Part shown: one piece after another, positions 38,005 through 53,000 of the stretch | Position numbering within the stretch: position 1 is the stretch's first letter | How the letters are laid out: every line of letters starts with the position of its first letter | Origin: Chamaelirium japonicum | Taxonomy: Eukaryota > Streptophyta > Magnoliopsida > Liliales > Melanthiaceae | Length of the DNA stretch: 64,000 nucleotides | NCBI GenBank assembly: GCA_947650365.1 | Contig: CANTAL010000143.1 | Coordinates: 186,001-250,000, forward strand | Reading direction: 5' to 3' | The notes under the pieces: model-generated | What the model saw: only the letters and a program-made list of their open reading frames with translations | The model's database searches: none | Told to the model about the DNA's origin: nothing | Position numbers and translations under genes: made by a program

Positions 38005-39785
38005 ACGAATGTATCCATTCTAATTCATTCATACGAATCCATTCTAATTCATTCGTACAATCCATTCTATTTCATTCGTACGATCCATTCTTACTCATTC
38101 GTATGATCCATTCTAATTCATTCGCACGAATGTATCCATTCTAAATCATTCATACGATCCATTCTAATTCATTCGTATGATCCATTCTAAATCATTCGTA
38201 CAATCCATTCTATTTCATTCGTACGATCAATTCTAATTCATTAGCACGATCCATTCTAATTCATTCGTACGATCCATTCAAATTCATTCGCACGATCCAT
38301 TCTAATTCATTCGTACAATCCATTCTATTTTATTCGTACGATCCATTCTTACTCATTCGTATGATCCATTCTAATTCATTCACACGAATGTATCCATTCT
38401 AATCCATTCGTACGATCCATTCTAATCCATTCGTACGATCCATTCTAATTCATTCGCATGAATGTAACCATTCTAATTCATTCATTTGATCCATTCTAAT
38501 TCATTCGTACGATCCATTCTAATTCATTCGTACGAATGTATCCATTCTAATTCATTCGTTTGATTAGTTCTAATTCATTCACAAAATCTATTCTAATTCA
38601 TTCATACGATCCATTCTAATTCATTCACACGAATGTATCCATTCTAATTCATTCATACGATCCATTCTAATTCATTCGTACGATCCATTCTAATTCACTC
38701 ATACGATCCATTCTAATACATTCATACGATCCATTCTAATTCATTTGCACGAATATATCCATTCTAATTCATTCGTACGATCCATTCTAATTCCTTCGTA
38801 CGATTCATTCTAATTCATTCGTACGATCTATTCTATTTCATTCGTACGATCCATTCTTACTCATTTGTCCGATCCATTCTAATTCATTCGTCCGATCCAT
38901 TCTAATTTATTCGTACGATTCATTCTAATTCATTCGTACGATCTATTCTATTTAATTCGTACGATCCATTCTTACTCATTCGTACGATCCATTCTAATTC
39001 ATTTGTCCGATCCATTCTAATTAATTCCTATGATCTATTCTAATAAATTCGTACGATCCATTCTAATTCATTCTAATTCATTCGTATGATCCATTCTACT
39101 TCATTCGTATGATCCATTCTAATTCATTCGCATGAATGTAACCATTCTAATTCATTCATTTGATACATTCTAATTCATTCGTACGATCCATTCTAATTCA
39201 TTCGTCCGATCCATTCTAATTCATTCGCACGAATGTATACATTCTAATTCATTCGTACGATCCATTCTAATTCATTTGTAAGATCCATTCTAATTCATTC
39301 GTTCGATCCATTCTAATTCATTCGTACGATCCATTCTAATTCATTCGCACGATCCATTCTAATTCATTTGCACGAATATATCCATTCTAATTCATTCGTA
39401 CGATCCATTCTAGTTCCTTTGTACGATCCATTCTAATTCATTCGTACGATCTATTCTAATTCATTCGTACGATCCATTCTAATTCATTCGCACGATCCAT
39501 TCTAATTCATTCATAGGATCCATTCTAATTCATTCATACGATCTATTCTAATTCTTTCGCACGAATGTATCCATTCTAATTCATTCGCACGAATGTATCC
39601 ATTCTAATTCATTCGCACGAATGTATCCATTCTAATTCATTCGTACGAATCCATTCTAATTCATTCGTACAATCTATTCTATTTCATTCGTACGATCCAT
39701 TCTAGTTTATTCGTACGATCCATTCTAATTCATTCGTACGTATTTCATTCGTACGATCCATTCTTACTCATTCGTATGATCCATT
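38005..39785 (+). repeat. F block 49 crossing the B1 right edge
   Basis: The B1 segment ends at 39,099 inside this block. The GTAACC/CATTTGATCC pair occurs near 38,465-38,490 and again near 39,127-39,155 on the far side of the breakpoint. It ends in a perfect inverse J1 (39,774-39,792). Confidence 0.92.
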
Positions 39786-42700
39786 ATGGATACATTCGTG
39801 CGAATGAATTAGAATGGATCATACGAATGAGTAAGAATGGATCGTACGAATGAAATAGAATGGATTGTGCGAATGAATTAGAATGGATCGTAGAATGGAT
39901 CAGAATAGATCGTGCGAAAGAATTAGAATGGATTGTATGAATGAATTAGAATGAATTCGTACGATCCATTCGAATTCATTCGCACGATCCATTCTAATTC
40001 CTTCGTACGATCCATTCTAATTCATTCGTACGATCCATTCTAATTCATTCGTACGATCCATTCTAATTCCTTCGTACGATCCATTCTAATTCATTCGTAC
40101 GATCCATTCTAATTCATTCGCGCAATCTATTCTAATTCATTCGTACGATCCATTCTAATTCATTCGTACGATCCATTCTAATTCATTCGCACGATCCATT
40201 CTAATTCATTCACGCAATTTAATCTAATTCATTCGCACGATCCATTCTAATTCATTCGTACGATCCATTCTAATTCATTCGTACGATCCATTCTAATTCT
40301 TTCACACGATCCATTCTAATTCATAAGTACGATCCATTCAAATTCATTCGTACGATCTATTCTAATTCATTCGTACGATTTCATTCGTACGATCCATTCT
40401 AATTCCTTCGTACGATCCATTCTAATTCATTCATACAATCCATTCTAATTCTTTCACACGATCCATTCTAATTCATTCGTACAATCCATTCTAATTCATT
40501 CATGCAATCCATTCTATTTCATTCGTACGATCCATTCTTACTCATTCGTACGATCCATTCTAATTCATTCACACGAATGTATCCATTCGTACGAATGAAT
40601 TAGAATAGATTGTATGAATGAATTAGAATGGGTCATACGAATGAATTAGAATGGATCGTACGAATGAATTAGAATGGATCGTACGAATGAATTAGAATAG
40701 ATCGTACGAATGAATTAGAATGGATCGTACGAAGGAATTAGAATGGATCGTACGAATGAATTAGAATGGATATATTCGTGCAAATGAATTAGAATGGATC
40801 GTCTGAATGTATTAGAATGGATCGTATGAGTGAATTAGAATGGATCGTACGAATGAATTAGAATGGATTGTATGAATGAATTAGAATGAATCGTACGAAT
40901 GAATTAGAATGGATCGTGTGAAGGAATTAGAATGGATCGGACGAATGAATTAGAATGGATCGTACGAATGAATTAGAATGGATCGTACGAATAAATTAGA
41001 ATGGATACATTCGTCCGAATGAATTAGAATGGATCATACGAATGAGTAAGAATGGATCGTACGAATGAAATAGAATAGATTGTACGAATGAATTAGAATG
41101 GATTGTGCGAATGAATTAGAATAGATCGTACGAATGAATTAGAATGGATCGTACGAATGAATTAGAATGGATCGTGCGAATGAATTCGAATGGATCGTAC
41201 GAATGAATTAGAATGGATACCTTTGTGCAAATGAATTAGAATAGATCGTATGAATGAATTAGAATGGATCGTATGAGTGAATTAGAACGGATAGTACGAA
41301 TGAAGTAGAATGGATCGTATGAATGAATTAGAATGGATACATTCGTACGAATGAATTAGAATGGATCGTATGAATGAATTAGAATAGATTGTGCTAATGA
41401 ATTAGAATGGATCGTACGAATGAATTAGAATGGATACATTCGTGCGAATAAATTAGAATGGATCGTACGAATGAATTAGAATGTATCGTACGAATGGATT
41501 AGAATGGATCCTACGAATGGATTAGAATGGATACCTTTGTGCATATGAATTAGAATGGATCGTATGAATGAATTAGAATGGATCGTAGAATGGATCGTAC
41601 GAATGAATTAGAATGAATTAGAATGGATCGTACGAATGAATTAGAATAGATCATAGGAATGAATTAGAATGGATCGTGCAAATGAATTAGAATGGATACA
41701 TTCGAGCGAATGAATTAGAATGGATCGGACGAATGAATTAGAATGGATCGTACGAATGAGTAAGAATGGATCGTACGAATGAGTAAGAATGGATCGTACG
41801 AATGAAATAGAATAGATCGTACGAATGAATTAGAATGGATCGTACGAAGGAATTAGAATGGATCGTACGAATGAATTAGAATGGATATATTCGTGCAAAT
41901 GAATTAGAATGGATCGTATGAATGTATTAGAATGGATCGTATGAGTGAATTAGAATGGATCGTACGAATGAATTAGAATGGATCGTATGAATGAATTAGA
42001 ATGGATACATTCGTGTGAATGAATTAGAATGGATCGTATGAATGAATTAGCATAGATTTTGTAAATGAATTAGAACTGATCGTACGAATGAATTAGAATG
42101 GATACATTCGTGCGAATGAATTAGAATGAATTGGAATGGATCGGAGGAATGAATTAGAATGGATCGTACGAATGAATTAGAATGGATCAAATGAATGAAT
42201 TAGAATGGTTACATTTATGCGAATGAATTAGAATGGATCGTACGAATGGATTAGAATAGATCGTACGAATGGATTAGAATGGATACATTCGTGCGAATGA
42301 ATTAGAATGGATCATACGAATGAGTAAGAACGGATCGTACGAATGAAATAGAATGGATTGTACAAATGAATTAGAATGGATCGTGCGAATGAATTTGAAT
42401 GGATCGTACGAATGAATTAGAATGGATCGTGCTAATGAATTAGAATTGATCGTACGAATGAAATAGAATGGATTGTACGAATGATTTAGAATGGATCGTA
42501 CGAATGAATTAGAATGGATCGTACGAATGATTTAGAATGGATACATTCGTGCGAATGAATTAGAATGGATCATACGAATGAGTAAGAATGGATCGTACGA
42601 ATGAAATAGAATGGATTAGAATGGATTGTACGAATGAATTAGAATGGATCCATTCTAATTCATTCGTACGATCCATTCTAATTCATTCGTACGATCCATT

Positions 42701-43868
42701 CTAATTCATTCGTCCGATCCATTCTAATTCATTCGCACGAATGTATCCATTCTAATTCATTCGTACGATCCATTCTAATTCATTCGTACGATCCATTCTA
42801 ATTCATTCATAAGATCCATTCTAATTCATTCGTACGATCCATTCTAATTCATTCGTACGATCCATTCTAATTCCTTCGTACGATCCATTCTAATTCATTC
42901 GTACGATCCATTCTAATTCATTCGTACAATCCATTCTAATTCCTTCGTACGATCCATTCTAATTCATTCGTACGATCCATTCTAATTCATTCGCGCAATC
43001 TATTCTAATTCATTCGTACGATCCATTATAATTCATTCGTACGATCCATTCTAATTCTTTCGCACGATCCATTCTAATTCATTCGCGCAATCTATTCTAA
43101 TTCATTCGCACGATCCATTCTAATTCATTCATACGATCCATTCTAATTCTTTCACACGATCCATTCTAATTCAATCGTACGATCCATTCTAATTCATTCG
43201 TACGATCTATTCTAATTCATTCGTACGATCCATTCTAATTCATTTGTACGATCCATTCTAATTCCTTCGTACGATCCATTCCAATTCATTCATACAATCC
43301 ATTCTAATTCTTTCACATGATCCATTCTAATTCATTCGTACGATCCATTCTAATTCATTCGTGCAATCCATTCTATTTCATTCGTACGATCCATTCTTAC
43401 TCATTCGTACGATCCATTCTAATTCATTCACACGAATGTATCCATTCGTACGAATGAATTAGAATCGATTGTACGAATGAATTAGAATGGATCGTACGAA
43501 TGAATTAGAATGGCTCGTACGAAGGAATTAGAATGGATCGTACGAATGAATTAGAATGGATCGTACGAAGGAATTAGAATGGATCGTACGAATGAATTAG
43601 AATGGATATATTCGTGCAAATGAATTAGAATGGATCGTATGAAGGTATTAGAATGGATCGTATGAGTGAATTAGAATGGATCGTACGAATGAATTAGAAT
43701 GGATTGCATGAATGAATTAGAATGGATCGTATGAATAAATTAGAATGGATCGTGTGAATGAATTAGAATGGATCGGACGAATGAATTAGAATGGATCGTA
43801 CGAATGAATTAGAATGGATCGTACGAATAAATTAGAATGGATACATTCGTCCGAATGAATTAGAATGC
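39100..43868. repeat. Interval between the two B copies
   Basis: This 4.77-kb interval is made of the same monomers. F runs to 39,785, R to 39,957, F to 40,588, a long R block to 42,650, F to 43,447, then R into B2. It reuses known junctions: the J1 inverse at 39,774, the J2 inverse at 39,949, and J4 at 40,580 and 43,439. The 42,650 switch falls in a perfect 14-bp palindrome, GAATGGATCCATTC. The A2 sequence just left of B1 is different, so B1 plus this interval is not a simple 22.2-kb tandem unit. Confidence 0.85.
39786..42650. repeat. Blocks 50-52: R (to 39,957), F (to 40,588), R
   Basis: Switches are the inverse J2 at 39,949-39,965 and J4 at 40,580-40,598. The last R block is about 2.1 kb long. 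Confidence 0.9.
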
Positions 43869-44008
43869 ATCATACGAATGAGTAAGAATGGATCGTACGA
43901 ATGAAATAGAATAGATTGTACGAATGAATTAGAATGGATCCTACGAATGAATTAGAATAGATCGTGTGAAAGAATTAGAATGGATTGTATGAATGAATTA
44001 GAATGAAT
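42651..44008. repeat. Blocks 53-54: F (to 43,447), then R into B2
   Basis: Entered through the palindrome GAATGGATCCATTC. J4 is at 43,439-43,457. The R block crosses the B2 left edge at 43,869 and ends at the inverse J2 (44,001-44,017). Confidence 0.9.
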
Positions 44009-47000
44009 TCGTACGATCCATTCGAATTTATTCGCACGATCCATTCTAATTCATTCATACGATCCATTCTAATTCATTCATACAATCCATTCTAATTCTT
44101 TCACACGATTCATTCTAATTCATTCGTCTAATCCATTCTAATTCATTCGCACAATCTATTCTAATACATTCGTACGATCCATTCTTACTCATTCGTATGA
44201 TCCATTCTAATTCATTCGGACGAATGTATCCAATCTAATTTATTCGTACGATCCATTATAATTCATTCGTACGATCCATTCTAATTCATTCGTACGATCC
44301 ATTCTAATTCATTCGTCCGATCCATTCTAATTCATTCACACGAATGTATCCATTCTAATTCATTCGTACGATCCATTCTAATTCATTCGTACGATCCATT
44401 CTATTTCATTCGTAAGATCCATTCTAATTCATTCGTACGATCCATTCTAATTCATTCGTACGATCCATTCTAATTCATTCGTACGATCCATTCTAATTCA
44501 TTCGTAAGATCCATTCTAATTCATTCGTACGATCCATTATAATTCATTCGTACGATCCATTCTAATTCATTCGCACGAATGTATCCATTCTAGTTCATTC
44601 GTACGATCCATTCTAATTCATTCGTACGATCCATTCTAAATCCTTCGTACGATCCATTCTAATTCATTCGTACGATCTATTCTAATTCATTCGTACGATC
44701 CATTCTAATTCATTCGTACGATCCATTCTAATTCCTTCGTACGATCCATTCTAATTCATTCGTACGAACCATTCTAATTCCTTTGTATCTATTCTAATTC
44801 ACTCATACGATCCATTTTAATTCATTCGCACGATCCATTCTAATTGATTCATACAATCCATTATAATTCATTGGCACGAATGTATCCATTCTAATTCATT
44901 CGTACGATCAGTTCTAATTCATTCACAAAATCTATTCTAATTCATTCATACGACCCATTCTAATTCATTCACACGAATGTATCCATTCTAATTCATTCAT
45001 ACGATCCATTCTAATTCATTCGTACGATCCATTCTAATTCACTCATACGATCCATTCTAATAAATTCATACGATCCATTCTAATTCATTTGCACGAATAT
45101 ATCCATTCTAATTCATTCGTTTGATCCATTCTAATTCCTTCGTATGATCCATTCTAATTCATTCGTACGATCTATTCTAATTCATTCGTACGATCCATTC
45201 TAATTCATTCGTACGATCCATTCTAATTCCTTCATACGATCCATTCTAATTCATTCGTACGATCCATTCTAATTCATTCATACAATCCATTCTAATTCTT
45301 TCACACGATCCATTCTAATTCATTCGTACGATCCATTCTAATTCATTCGTGCAATCCATTCTATTTCATTCGTACCATCCATTCTTACTCATTCGTACGA
45401 TCCATTCTAATTCATTCACACGAATGTATCCATTCGTACGAATGAATTAGAATAGATTGTACGAATGAATTAGAATGGATCGTACGAATGAATTAGAATG
45501 GATCGTACGAAGGAATTAGAATGGATCGTATGAATGAATTAGAATGGATCGTACGAATGAATTAGAATAGATCGTACGAATGAATTAGAATGGATCGTAC
45601 GAAGGAATTAGAATGGATCGACGAATGAATTAGAATGGATATATTCGTGCAAATGAATTAGAATGGATCGTATGAATGTATTAGAATGGATCGTATGAGT
45701 GAATTAGAATGGATCGTACGAATGAATTAGAATGGATCGTATGAATGAATTAGAATGGATCGTACGAATGAATTAGAATGGATCGTACGAATGAACTAGA
45801 ATGGATACATTCGTGCGAATGAATTAGAATGGATCGTACGAATGAATTAGAATGGATCGTACGAATGAACTAGAATGGATACATTCGTGCGAATGAATTA
45901 GAATGGATCGTACGAATGAATTAGAATGGATCGTATGAATGAATTAGAATGGATCTTACGAATGAATTAGAATGGATCGTACGAATGAGTAAGAATGGAT
46001 CGTACGAATGAAATAGAATGGATTGTACGAATTAATTAGAATGGATTCGTACGAATGAATTAGAATGGATACATTCGTGCGAATGAATTAGAATGGATCA
46101 TACGAATGAGTAAGAATGGATCGTACGAATGAAATAGAATAGATTGTACGAATGAATTGGAATGGATCCTACGAATGAATTAGAATGGATCGTGTGAAAG
46201 AATTAGAATGGATTGTATGAATGAATTAGAATGGATCGTACGAATGAATTAGAATGGATCGTACGAATGAATTAGAATGGATACATTCGTGCGAATGAAT
46301 TAGAATTGATCGTACGAATGAATTAGAATGGATCGTGCGAATGAATTAGAATGGATCGTCCGAATGAATTAGAATGGATCGTACGAATGAATTAGAATGG
46401 ATCTTACGAATGAATTAGAATGGATCGTACGAATGAATTATAATGGATCGTACGAATGAATTAGAATGGATACATTCGTGCGAATGAATTAGAATGGATC
46501 GGACGAATGAATTAGAATGGATCGTACGAATGAATTAGAATGGATCGTACGAATGAATTAGAATGGATCAAATGAATGAATTAGAATGGTTACATTCATG
46601 CGAATGAATTAGAATGGATCGTACGAATGGATTAGAATGGATCGTACGAATGGATTAGAATAGATACATTCGAGCGTACGATCCATTCTAATTCATTCGT
46701 CCAATCCATTCTAATTCATTCGCATGAATGTATCCATTCTAATTCATTCGTACGATCCATTCTAATTCATTCGTACGATCCATTCTAATTCATTCGTAAG
46801 ATCCATTCTAATTCGTTCATACGATCCATTCTAATTCATTTGTATGATCCATTCTAATTCATTCGCACGAATGTATCCATTCTAGTTCATTCGTACGATC
46901 CATTCTAATTCATTCGTACGATCCATTCTAATTCATTCGCACGATCCATTCTAATTCATTCGTACGATCCATTCTAATTAATTCAGACGATCCATTCTAA

Positions 47001-50000
47001 TTCATTCGTACGATCCATTCTAATTCATTCGCACGACCCATTCTAATTCATTCGTACGATCCATTCTAATTCTTTCACACGATCCATTCTAATTCATTCG
47101 TACGATCCATTCTAATTCATTCGCACGATCCATTCTAATTCATTCGTACGATCCATTCTAATTCATTCATACGATCCATTCTAATTCATTCGCACAATCC
47201 AGTCTAATTCATTCGTAAAATCCATTCTATTTCATTCGTACGATCCATTCTTACTCATTCGTATGATCCATTATAGATACATTCGTGCGAATGAATTAGA
47301 ATGGATCATATGAATGAGTAAGAATGGATCGTACGAATGAAATAGAATGGATTGTGCGAATGAATTAGAATGGATCAAAATAGATCGTGTGAAAGAATTA
47401 GAATGGATCGTATGAATGAATTAGAATGGATCGTGCGAATGAATTCGAATGGATCGTACGAATTCATTCTAATTCATTCATACAATCCATTCTAATTCTT
47501 TCGCACGATCTATTCTGATCCATTCTACGATCCATTCTAATTCATTCGCACAATCCATTCTATTTCATTCGTACGATCCATTCTTACTCATTCGTATGAT
47601 CCATTCTAATTCATTCGCACGAATGTATCCATAATGGATCATACGAATGAGTAAGAATGGATCGTACGAATGAAATACGTACGAATGAATTAGAATGGAT
47701 CGTACGAATAAACTAGAATGGATCGTACGAATGAAATAGAATAGATTGTACGAATGAATTAGAATGGATTCGTACGAATGAATTAGAATGGATACATTCG
47801 TGCGAATGAATTAGAATGGATACATTCGTGCGAATGAATTAGAATGGATACATTCGTGCGAAACAATTAGAATAGATCGTATGAATGAATTAGAATGGAT
47901 CCTATGAATGAATTAGAATGGATCGTGCGAATGAATTAGAATGGATCGTACGAATGAATTAGAATAGATCGTACGAATGAATTAGAATGGATCGTACAAA
48001 GGAACTAGAATGGATCGTACGAATGAATTAGAATGGATATATTCGTGCAAATGAATTAGAATGGATCGTGCGAATGAATTAATATGGATCGTACGAATGA
48101 ATTAGAATGGATCGAACGAATGAATTAGAATGGATCTTACAAATGAATTAGAATGGATCGTACGAATGAATTAGAATGTATACATTCGTGCGAATGAATT
48201 AGAATGGATCGGACGAATGAATTAGAATGGATCGTACGAATGAATTAGAATGTATCAAATGAATGAATTAGAATGGTTACATTCATGCGAATGAATTAGA
48301 ATGGATCATACGAATGAAGTAGAATGGATCGTATGAATGAATTAGAATGGATCGTACGAATGAATTAGAATGGATCAAATGAATGAATTAGAATGGTTAC
48401 ATTCATGCGATAGAATTAGAATGGATCGTACGAATGGATTAGAATGGATCGTACGAATGGATTAGAATGGATACATTCGAGCGTACAATCCATTCTAATT
48501 CATTCGTCCGATCCATTCTAATTCATTCGCACGAATGTATCCATTCTAATTCATTCGTACGATCCATTCTAATTCATTCGTACGATCCATTCTAATTCAT
48601 TCGTAAGAATTAGAATGGATTAGAATGGATCGTATGAATGAATTAGAATGGATCGTACGAATAAATTAGAATGGATACATTCGTCCGAATGAATTAGAAT
48701 GGATCATACGAATGAGTATGAATGGATCGTACGAATGAAATAGAATAGATTGTACAAATGAATTAGAATGGATCCTACGAATGAATTAGAATAGATCGTG
48801 TGAAAGAATTAGAATGGATTGTATGAATGAATTAGAATGAATTCGTACGATCCATTCGAATTCATTCACACGATCCATTCTAATTCATTCATACGATCCA
48901 TTCTAATTCATTCATACAATCCATTCTAATTCTTTCACACGATCCATTCTAATTCATTCGTCTAATCCATTCTAATTCATTCGTACAATCTATTCTAATA
49001 CATTCGTACGATCCATTCTTACTCATTCGTATGATCCATTCTAATTCATTCGGACGAATGTATCCATTTTAATTTATTCGTACGATCGATTCTAATTCAT
49101 TCGTACGATCCATTCTAATTCATTCGTACGATCCATTCTAATTCATTCGTCGGATCCATTCTAATTCATTCGCACGAATGTATCCATTCTAATTCATTCT
49201 TACGATCCATTCTAATTCATTCGTACGATCCATTCTAATTCATTCGAAAGATCCATTCTAATTCATTCGTACGATCCATTCTAATTCATTTGTACGATCC
49301 ATTCTAATTCATTCGCACGAATATATCTATTCTAGTTCATTCGTACGATCCATTTTAATCCATTCGTCCGATCCATTCTAATTCATTCGCATGAATATAA
49401 CCATTCTAATTCATTCATTTGATACATTCTGATTCATTCGTACGATCCATTCTAATTTATTCGTCCGATCCATTCTAATTCATTCGCACGAATGTATCCA
49501 TTCTAATTCATTCGCACGATCCATTCTAATTCATTCGTACGATCCATTCTAATTCATTCGTACGTTCCATTCTAATTCATTCGTAGGATCTTAGAATGGA
49601 ATATACGAATGAATTAAAATGGATCGTACGAATGAATTAGAATGGATCGTATGAATGAATTAGAATGGATCGTACGAATGAATTAGAATGGATCGTGCGA
49701 ATGAATTCGAATGGATCGTACAATCCATTCTAATTCATTCATACAATCCATTCTAATTCATTCGCACGAATGTATCCATTCTAATCCATTCGTACGATCC
49801 ATTCTAATCCATTCGTACATTCTAATTCATTCATTTGATCCATGCTAATTCATTCGTACGATCCATTCTAATTCATTCGCACGATCCATTCTAATTCATT
49901 CATAGGATCCATTCTAATTCATTAGTACAATCCATTCTAATTCTTTCACATGATCCATTCTAATTCATTCGTACGATCCATTCTAATTCATTCGCACAAA

Positions 50001-53000
50001 TGTTTCCATTCTAATTCATTCGTACGATCCATTCTAATTCATTCGCACGGTCCATTCTAATTCATTCGTATGATCCATTCTAATTCTTTCACATGATCCA
50101 TTCTAATTCATTCGTATGATCCATTCTTACTCATTCGTTCTAATTCATTCGTATGATCCATTCTAATTCATTTGTACGATCCATTCTAATTCATTCGTAC
50201 GATCCATTCTAATTCATTCGTACGATCCATTCTATTTCATTCGTAAGATCCATTCTAATTCATTCGTACGATCCATTCTAATTCATTCGCACGATCCATT
50301 CATTCATAAGATCCATTGATTCGTAAGATCCATTCTAATTCATTCGCACGAATGAATTAGAATGGATCGTATGAATGAATTAGAATGGATCGTACGAATG
50401 AATTAGAATGGATACATTTGTGCGAATGAATTAGAATGGATCGTACGAATGAATTAGAATGGATCGTACGAATGAATTAGAATGGATCATATGAATGAAT
50501 TAGAATGGATCACGCATTCGTATGATCCATTCTAATTTATTCGCACGAATGTATACATTCTAATTCATTCGTACGTCTACTTCATTCGTACGGTCCATTC
50601 TAATTCATTCGCACAATCCATTCTATTTCATTCGTACGATCCATTCTTACTCATTCGTATGATCCATTATGGATACATTCGTGCGAATGAATTAGAATGG
50701 ATCATACGAATGAGTAAGAATGGATCGTACGAATGAAATAGAATGGATTGTGCGAATGAATTAGAATGGATCGTACGAATGAATTAGCATGGATCGTACA
50801 AATGAATTAGAATGGATCGTACGAATGAATTAGAATGTGTACGAATGAATTAGAATGGATCCTACGAATGAATTAGAATAGATCGTGTGAATGAATTCGA
50901 ATGGAATTAAAATGGATCGTACGAAGGAATTAGAATGGATCGTACGAAGGAATCAGAATGGATCGTACGAATGAATTAGAATGGATCGTACGAAGGAATT
51001 AGAATGGATCGTACGAATGAATTAGAATGGATCTTACGAATGAATTAGAATGTGTACGAATGAATTAGAATGGATCGTACGAATGAATTAGAATGTGTAC
51101 GAATGAATTAGAATGGATCCTACGAATGAATTAGAATAGATCGTGTGAATGAATTCGAATGAAATTAGAATGGATCGTACGAAGGAATTAGAATGGATCG
51201 TACGAAGGAATTAGAATGGATCGTACGAATGAATTAGATTGGATCGTACGAAGGAATTAGAATGGATCGTACGAATGAATTAGAATAGATCTTACGAATG
51301 AATTAGAATGGATCGTACGAATGAATTAGAATGGATCGTATGAATGAATTAGAATGGATACATTCGTGCGAATGAATTAGAATTGATCGTACGAATAAAT
51401 TAGAATGGATCGTGCGAATGAATTAGAATGGATCGTACGAATGAATTAGAATGGATCGTACGAATGAACTAGAATAGAATGGATCGTACGAATGAATTAG
51501 AATGGATCGTACGAATGAATTAGAATGGATACATTCGTGCGAATAAATTAGAATGGATCGGATGAATAAATTAGAATGGATCGTACGAATGAATTAGAAT
51601 GGATCGTACGAATGAATTAGAATGGATCGTACGAATAAATTAGAATGGATACATTCGTCCGAATAAATTAGAATGGATCATACGAATGAGTAAGAATGGA
51701 TCGTACGAATGAAATAGAATAGATTGTACGAATGAATTAGAATGGATCCTACGAAATGGATTGTATGAATGAATTAGAATGGCTCGTATGAATGAATTAG
51801 AATGGATCGTGCGAATGAATTCGAATGGGTCGTACGAATTCATTCTATTTCATTCATACAATCCATTCTAATTCTTTCACATGATCTATTCTAATTCATT
51901 CGTAGGATCCTTTCTAATTCATTCGTGCACATTCTAATTCATTCGTACGATCCATTCTAATTCATTCGTACAATCTATTCTATTTCATTCGTACGATCCA
52001 TTCTAATTCATTCGTATAATCCATTCTATTTCATTCGTAAGATCCATTCTATTTCATTCGTACGATCCATTCTAGTTCATTCATACGATCCATTCTAATT
52101 CATTCATACGTATTTCATTCGTACGATCCAATCTTTCTCATTCGTATGATCCATTGTGGATACATTCGTGCGAATGAATTACAGTGGATCATACGAATGA
52201 GTAAGAATGGATCGTACGAACGAAATAGAATGGATTGTGCGAATGAATTAGAATGGATCGTAGAATGGATCAGAATAGATCGTGTGAAAGAATTAGAATG
52301 GATCGTATGAATGAATTAGAATGGATCGTGCGAATGAATTCGAATGGATCGTACGAATTCATTCTAATTCATTCATACAATCTATTCTAATTCTTTCACA
52401 CGATCTATTCTGATCCATTCTACGATCCATTCTAATTCATTCGCACAATCCATTCTATTTCATTCGTACGATCCATTCTTACTTATTCGTATGATCCATT
52501 CTAATTCATTCGCATGAATGTATCCATAATGGATCATACGAATGAGTAAGAATGGATCGTACGAATGAAATACATACGAATGAATTAGAATGGATCGTAT
52601 GAATGAACTAGAATGGATCGTATGAATGAAATAGAATAGATTGTACGAATGAATTAGAATGGATTCGTACGAATGAATTAGAATGGATACATTCGTGCGA
52701 ATGAATTAGAATGGATACATTCGTGCGAAAGAATTAGAATAGATCGTATGAATGAATTAGAATGGATCCTATGAATGAATTAGAATGGATCGTGCGAATG
52801 AATTAGAATGGATCGTACGAATGAATTAGAATAGATCGTACGAATGAATTAGAATGGATCGTACGAAGGAACTAGAATGGATCGTACGAATGAATTAGAA
52901 TGGATATATTCGTGCAAATGAATTAGAATGGATCGTGCGAATGAATTAGAATGGATCGTACGAATGAATTAGAATGGATCGTACGAATGAATTAGAATGG

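Larger units (their letters stand above)
21631..39099. repeat. 17.47-kb duplicated segment, copy B1
   Basis: B1 is repeated at 43,869-61,337 with a constant offset of 22,238 bp. I checked the offset at landmarks from 21,721 to 39,083 and found no indel. I found at least six substitutions: 23,949/46,187 (A/G), 24,964/47,202 (T/G), 26,962/49,200 (G/T), 28,277/50,515 (T/C), 28,716/50,954 (T/C) and 31,533/53,771 (T/A). The left breakpoint follows a mismatch at 21,630/43,868. The right one is between 39,099 and 39,100, inside a monomer. Such identity in a rapidly changing satellite implies a very recent copy, or an assembly artefact. Confidence 0.93.

Noticed and set aside
51640-51843. Identical 67-codon ORF in B2 as evidence of conservation
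   Set aside because: It lies in the 17.47-kb duplicate, in which nearly every base is identical, so identity says nothing about coding.
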